A DNA stretch of 64,000 nucleotides from Paenibacillus tarimensis (GTDB taxonomy: Bacteria; Bacillota; Bacilli; Paenibacillales; Paenibacillaceae), in assembly GCF_021532315.1 (NCBI RefSeq), contig NZ_JAKGAO010000012.1, forward strand, positions 248,001 through 312,000. The letters run 5' to 3'. Position numbers and translations under genes: made by a program. The notes beneath the pieces were generated by a model. That model had not been told where the DNA came from. It did no database searches and saw only the letters and a list, made by a program, of their open reading frames with translations. The number at the start of each line of letters is the position of its first letter. Position 1 is the first letter of the stretch. Shown here piece by piece: positions 62,059 to 64,000 of this stretch.

Positions 62059-62421
62059 CTAAGCCTGCTGCATATCAGCTGTGCTCCCGGCTGCTTCAGC
62101 CAGGAGCGGCTCATACATCATTAAGGCATGATTCTCGGTTATGTATTCATCCTTAACCAGTTCCCCGTCCATGTTATAAACATGCCGCCAAATTTCGTTA
62201 TGACGGGTATACGCCCCCCAAGGTTCAGCCTGTATTCTGTGTTCCCGCTCATATACCTTGTTGGTATAGACCGGCATCGCATCCGACTGCCAAGAGCCAA
62301 TCAGCTCATCGCCTGCCACTTGAACACTTAACTGATAATTGGTGTCTGTCGTATTGCAAATCTGATTATCCGGCAGCTGTCCGCAGCTGGTGAGCGAACA
62401 GATAATACTCGGCGATATCAT
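62059..62421 (-). CDS. Small protein of unknown function beside the Nudix gene
   Basis: I do not recognise this 120-residue protein. The frame overlaps the Nudix stop region, and the ATG at 62421 lies inside the Nudix gene with only a weak GGCAGGG site, so the start is uncertain; no better start is visible. The middle is beta-rich (YQLSVQVAGDELIGSWQ, EREHRIQAEPWGAYTRH), and the end has MMYEPLLAEAAGSTADMQ. The mixture suggests a small binding domain. It lies between Nudix and the HisA-like gene on the same strand. Confidence 0.45.
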   Translation of the reverse strand: MISPSIICSLTSCGQLPDNQICNTTDTNYQLSVQVAGDELIGSWQSDAMPVYTNKVYEREHRIQAEPWGAYTRHNEIWRHVYNMDGELVKDEYITENHALMMYEPLLAEAAGSTADMQQA

Positions 62422-62914
62422 CCCTGCCGATCGAGCGAAAGCGCCGGACAGCCTCGTCTATACATACCGTCTCTACTGCGGCCACCTGTTCAGCGCCGGG
62501 CGGGTTCAGCGGATCGCAAACCATTCTGATCTCCCCGAAGCCAATCAGACGAATGCACACCGGGTGTGGAATATGCGGCCTGTAGGGCTCCGGGGCACTG
62601 GAATGATTTATAATCTGGGCCATCAGCCGGAAGGACACCAGCTCAGACCCCAGCTCTTCCATCACCTCCCGACGGAGGGCATCCATATAGTGCTCACCCG
62701 GTTCCAGCGTACCTCCTGCAAGCTCCCACCTGCCGTCAGCCAGCTGCATGACAGCATACTGATCCCCCACGACAGGAATGATGCTTATATTGCTTACCAG
62801 TGACTCATCTACCGCTTCCATTCCTTCAACCGGAATAAACCGGGCCTTAATCCATCCTTGGTCCATCGGCCCAGATAGCACTAGAAAATCCCCTAGCAGC
62901 TGCTTCATATCCAT
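62366..62914 (-). CDS. Nudix hydrolase
   Basis: This 182-residue protein has a clear Nudix box, GGTLEPGEHYMDALRREVMEELG (residues 67-89), that fits G-x5-E-x7-REU-x-EE-x-G and binds Mg2+ to split a pyrophosphate. The N-terminal 50 residues form the strand part (SIIPVVGDQYAVMQLADGRWEL), and the C-terminal helix (DEAVRRFRSIGRDDIAEYYL) is typical of ADP-ribose or NDP-sugar pyrophosphatases. The substrate cannot be told from the sequence. The phosphoribosyltransferase-like gene lies 54 bases upstream on the same strand. Confidence 0.9.
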   Translation of the reverse strand: MDMKQLLGDFLVLSGPMDQGWIKARFIPVEGMEAVDESLVSNISIIPVVGDQYAVMQLADGRWELAGGTLEPGEHYMDALRREVMEELGSELVSFRLMAQIINHSSAPEPYRPHIPHPVCIRLIGFGEIRMVCDPLNPPGAEQVAAVETVCIDEAVRRFRSIGRDDIAEYYLFAHQLRTAAG

Positions 62915-62968
62915 TCTCTGTCCACCTTCAATTCCTTTCCTCTCCTTGGTTAAACAGCCGTACGATTA

Positions 62969-63508
62969 CTAGTCCTCAATTTGTTCCGGGACATTCAGCA
63001 GTTCATCCTTCTCATATAAAGCATGCAGCTGCAGCCCCTCCCGCTTCAGCTCTTCCTCCGCCGCAGGATTCCACACGATAACAGCTATTACATCCTCTAC
63101 GGCTGCGCCACCCTTACGAAGCTCGAAAGCCCGCTCAATCAGTTCATCTGTCTCATCTACAAGATCCGTAATCAGACTCACCCGCTTGCCTTCAATACCT
63201 ATGCCCTCTGCCTGCTTGCAGGTGCCATAGGGCTCCGCGTGTTTGCGGACAAATGCTGCCGGTATCTGGGATTGCAGAGAGAGTGCGGTCGCTATTGGCA
63301 CACCACGGACTGCCATTCCAGCCAGCACGTCAACTCCCGGCGGAATCAGCGGCTCGAGGTAAGCCGCCGCCCGCTTGAGCAGCTTGGGATTGGACTGAAA
63401 CATGTAGTGGTCAATATAGGTATCGGCTAGGCCGCCTGTCTTCAGGCGGTATTGCCCGGTTAATTTGGACAGACTGCAGATCTCCTTTGCCAAGCTCTGT
63501 TTATCCAT
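62969..63508 (-). CDS. Orotate-phosphoribosyltransferase-like protein with altered PRPP loop
   Basis: This 179-residue protein has the type I phosphoribosyltransferase fold and resembles orotate phosphoribosyltransferase: GGLADTYIDHYMFQSNPKLL near residue 25-44, VLAGMAVRGVPIATAL near 61-76 and AAFVRKHAEPYGTCKQAEG at 84-102. The PRPP loop is SLITDLVDETDE (111-122) in place of the usual DDxxTxG pattern, and the flexible-loop KxHG is changed to EPYG. The start at 63508 follows AAGGAGGG. Activity on orotate is therefore doubtful; a different base or a binding role is possible. The true pyrE is expected elsewhere. Confidence 0.75.
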   Translation of the reverse strand: MDKQSLAKEICSLSKLTGQYRLKTGGLADTYIDHYMFQSNPKLLKRAAAYLEPLIPPGVDVLAGMAVRGVPIATALSLQSQIPAAFVRKHAEPYGTCKQAEGIGIEGKRVSLITDLVDETDELIERAFELRKGGAAVEDVIAVIVWNPAAEEELKREGLQLHALYEKDELLNVPEQIED

Positions 63509-63609
63509 TGTCACCCTCCTTAAGTTCAAGCGATCTAAAGTCAGCTTGCATCCATAACACCCATTACCCGTGTGTACCGAATATGACCAGCAGGCAGTTA
63601 ATAGACAGA

Positions 63610-63649
63610 AGACCGTGCAGCCTTGTGAATTCACACTGCTGAACGGTCT
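63610..63649 (-). terminator. Hairpin after the partial gene at the right edge
   Basis: AGACCGT and ACGGTCT bracket an inner CAGC/GCTG and a GTGTGAATTCACA palindrome. The T-tract on the minus strand is poor (CTGTCTATTAAC). It lies between the partial gene and the phosphoribosyltransferase-like gene. Confidence 0.4.
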
Positions 63650-63689
63650 GTCTTGGATCGCATTGTGGACTGCTAGAATGCGGCCTAAT

Positions 63690-64000
63690 CTATGAATTGA
63701 CCAGCGAACCCATCGATGTAAAGGCAAGCGTGCCGAATCCTGCTGATGCTTCACCATGCGGCATATTGACGTGGAAGACATAACCCTGGCCATCCACTTC
63801 TTTCACGATCATCTCCCTCGTCAGATCATCGCCTGTACTCACCAGGAACAGGGAAGCATCCCGCATAGATGGATAGATCTCCTCTCCGGTCAACTCCCGG
63901 ACGTCACCGATTTCCTTCAGGTCGGTTATGGCTTCCTGGCGCAATTCTTCCAAGTTATAACCGGAGGGCAGCTTCGTAATATCCACATAGTACTCGTTAT
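63690..64000 (-). CDS. Partial protein of unknown function (N-terminus outside window)
   Basis: The reading frame is open to the right edge; the visible part is about 102 residues. It begins NEYYVDITKLPSGYNL and ends with VFHVNMPHGEASAGFGTLAFTSMGSLVNS. A GTG at 63986 could start it, but no ribosome site is visible and the frame continues, so the gene probably starts outside the window. The segments ASLFLVSTGDD and MIVKEVDGQGYVFHVN suggest a beta-rich soluble domain. I cannot name a family. Confidence 0.5.
   Translation of the reverse strand, partial: NEYYVDITKLPSGYNLEELRQEAITDLKEIGDVRELTGEEIYPSMRDASLFLVSTGDDLTREMIVKEVDGQGYVFHVNMPHGEASAGFGTLAFTSMGSLVNS

Overview
The window reads as chromosomal DNA of a spore-forming, moderately GC-rich member of the Bacillota, most likely Paenibacillus or a close relative. 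The evidence is strong AGGAGG-type ribosome binding sites, frequent GTG and TTG starts, a CotF-type spore coat protein, a GlgC/GlgD pair, YesM/YesN-type two-component regulators beside an LplABC-type sugar importer, and many plant-glycan glycoside hydrolases. No rRNA, tRNA, CRISPR array, insertion sequence or phage gene was seen. Almost all genes lie on the minus strand, so transcription mostly runs from right to left.

Region 1 (1-9011) is a tightly coupled cobalamin operon. A sigma-A-like promoter, a cobalamin riboswitch and an intrinsic terminator precede btuF-btuC-btuD (corrinoid uptake), cobT, cobU, cbiB, cobS, cobC/cobD (aminopropanol arm) and cobQ/cbiP, which is cut by the left edge. 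Uptake and late assembly are thus under one B12-sensing switch.

Region 2 (9067-18791) holds a DUF1992-rhodanese pair, a YbjQ protein, a three-gene type III polyketide operon (synthase, methyltransferase, FAD oxidoreductase), a secreted DUF3889 protein, the undecaprenyl-diphosphate phosphatase UppP, a CBS-domain CNNM/HlyC protein, a DUF4184 membrane protein and an MFS exporter.

Region 3 (18905-24638) is a glycogen operon, glgC-glgD-glgA-GH15 glucoamylase, without a branching enzyme. Region 4 (25068-37843) is housekeeping and stress material: HelD, DUF1294, an alpha/beta hydrolase, a nitroreductase, a CotF coat protein, a YetF-type DUF421 protein, a metallo-beta-lactamase-fold hydrolase, a large membrane hydrolase, cardiolipin synthase and a ROK fructokinase. 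A candidate small RNA with a near-ideal promoter and terminator lies between HelD and the hydrolase.

Region 5 (37946-60325) is a plant cell-wall oligosaccharide locus. It has a GH95 fucosidase, a solute-binding lipoprotein with two permeases but no ATPase, a histidine kinase and AraC-type response regulator, a GH42 beta-galactosidase, two AraC regulators, a GH3 glycosidase with extra modules, a GH31 YicI-type alpha-xylosidase and an Axe2-type acetylesterase. The enzymes lack signal peptides, so the picture is import of oligosaccharides followed by cytoplasmic trimming. The set of activities matches fucosylated, acetylated xyloglucan side chains. Cre-like sites suggest CcpA control.

Region 6 (60485-64000) carries a secreted LipA-type lipase, a stand-alone HisA of the eukaryotic HIS6 type, an unknown protein, a Nudix hydrolase, a divergent orotate-phosphoribosyltransferase-like protein and the end of an unknown gene.
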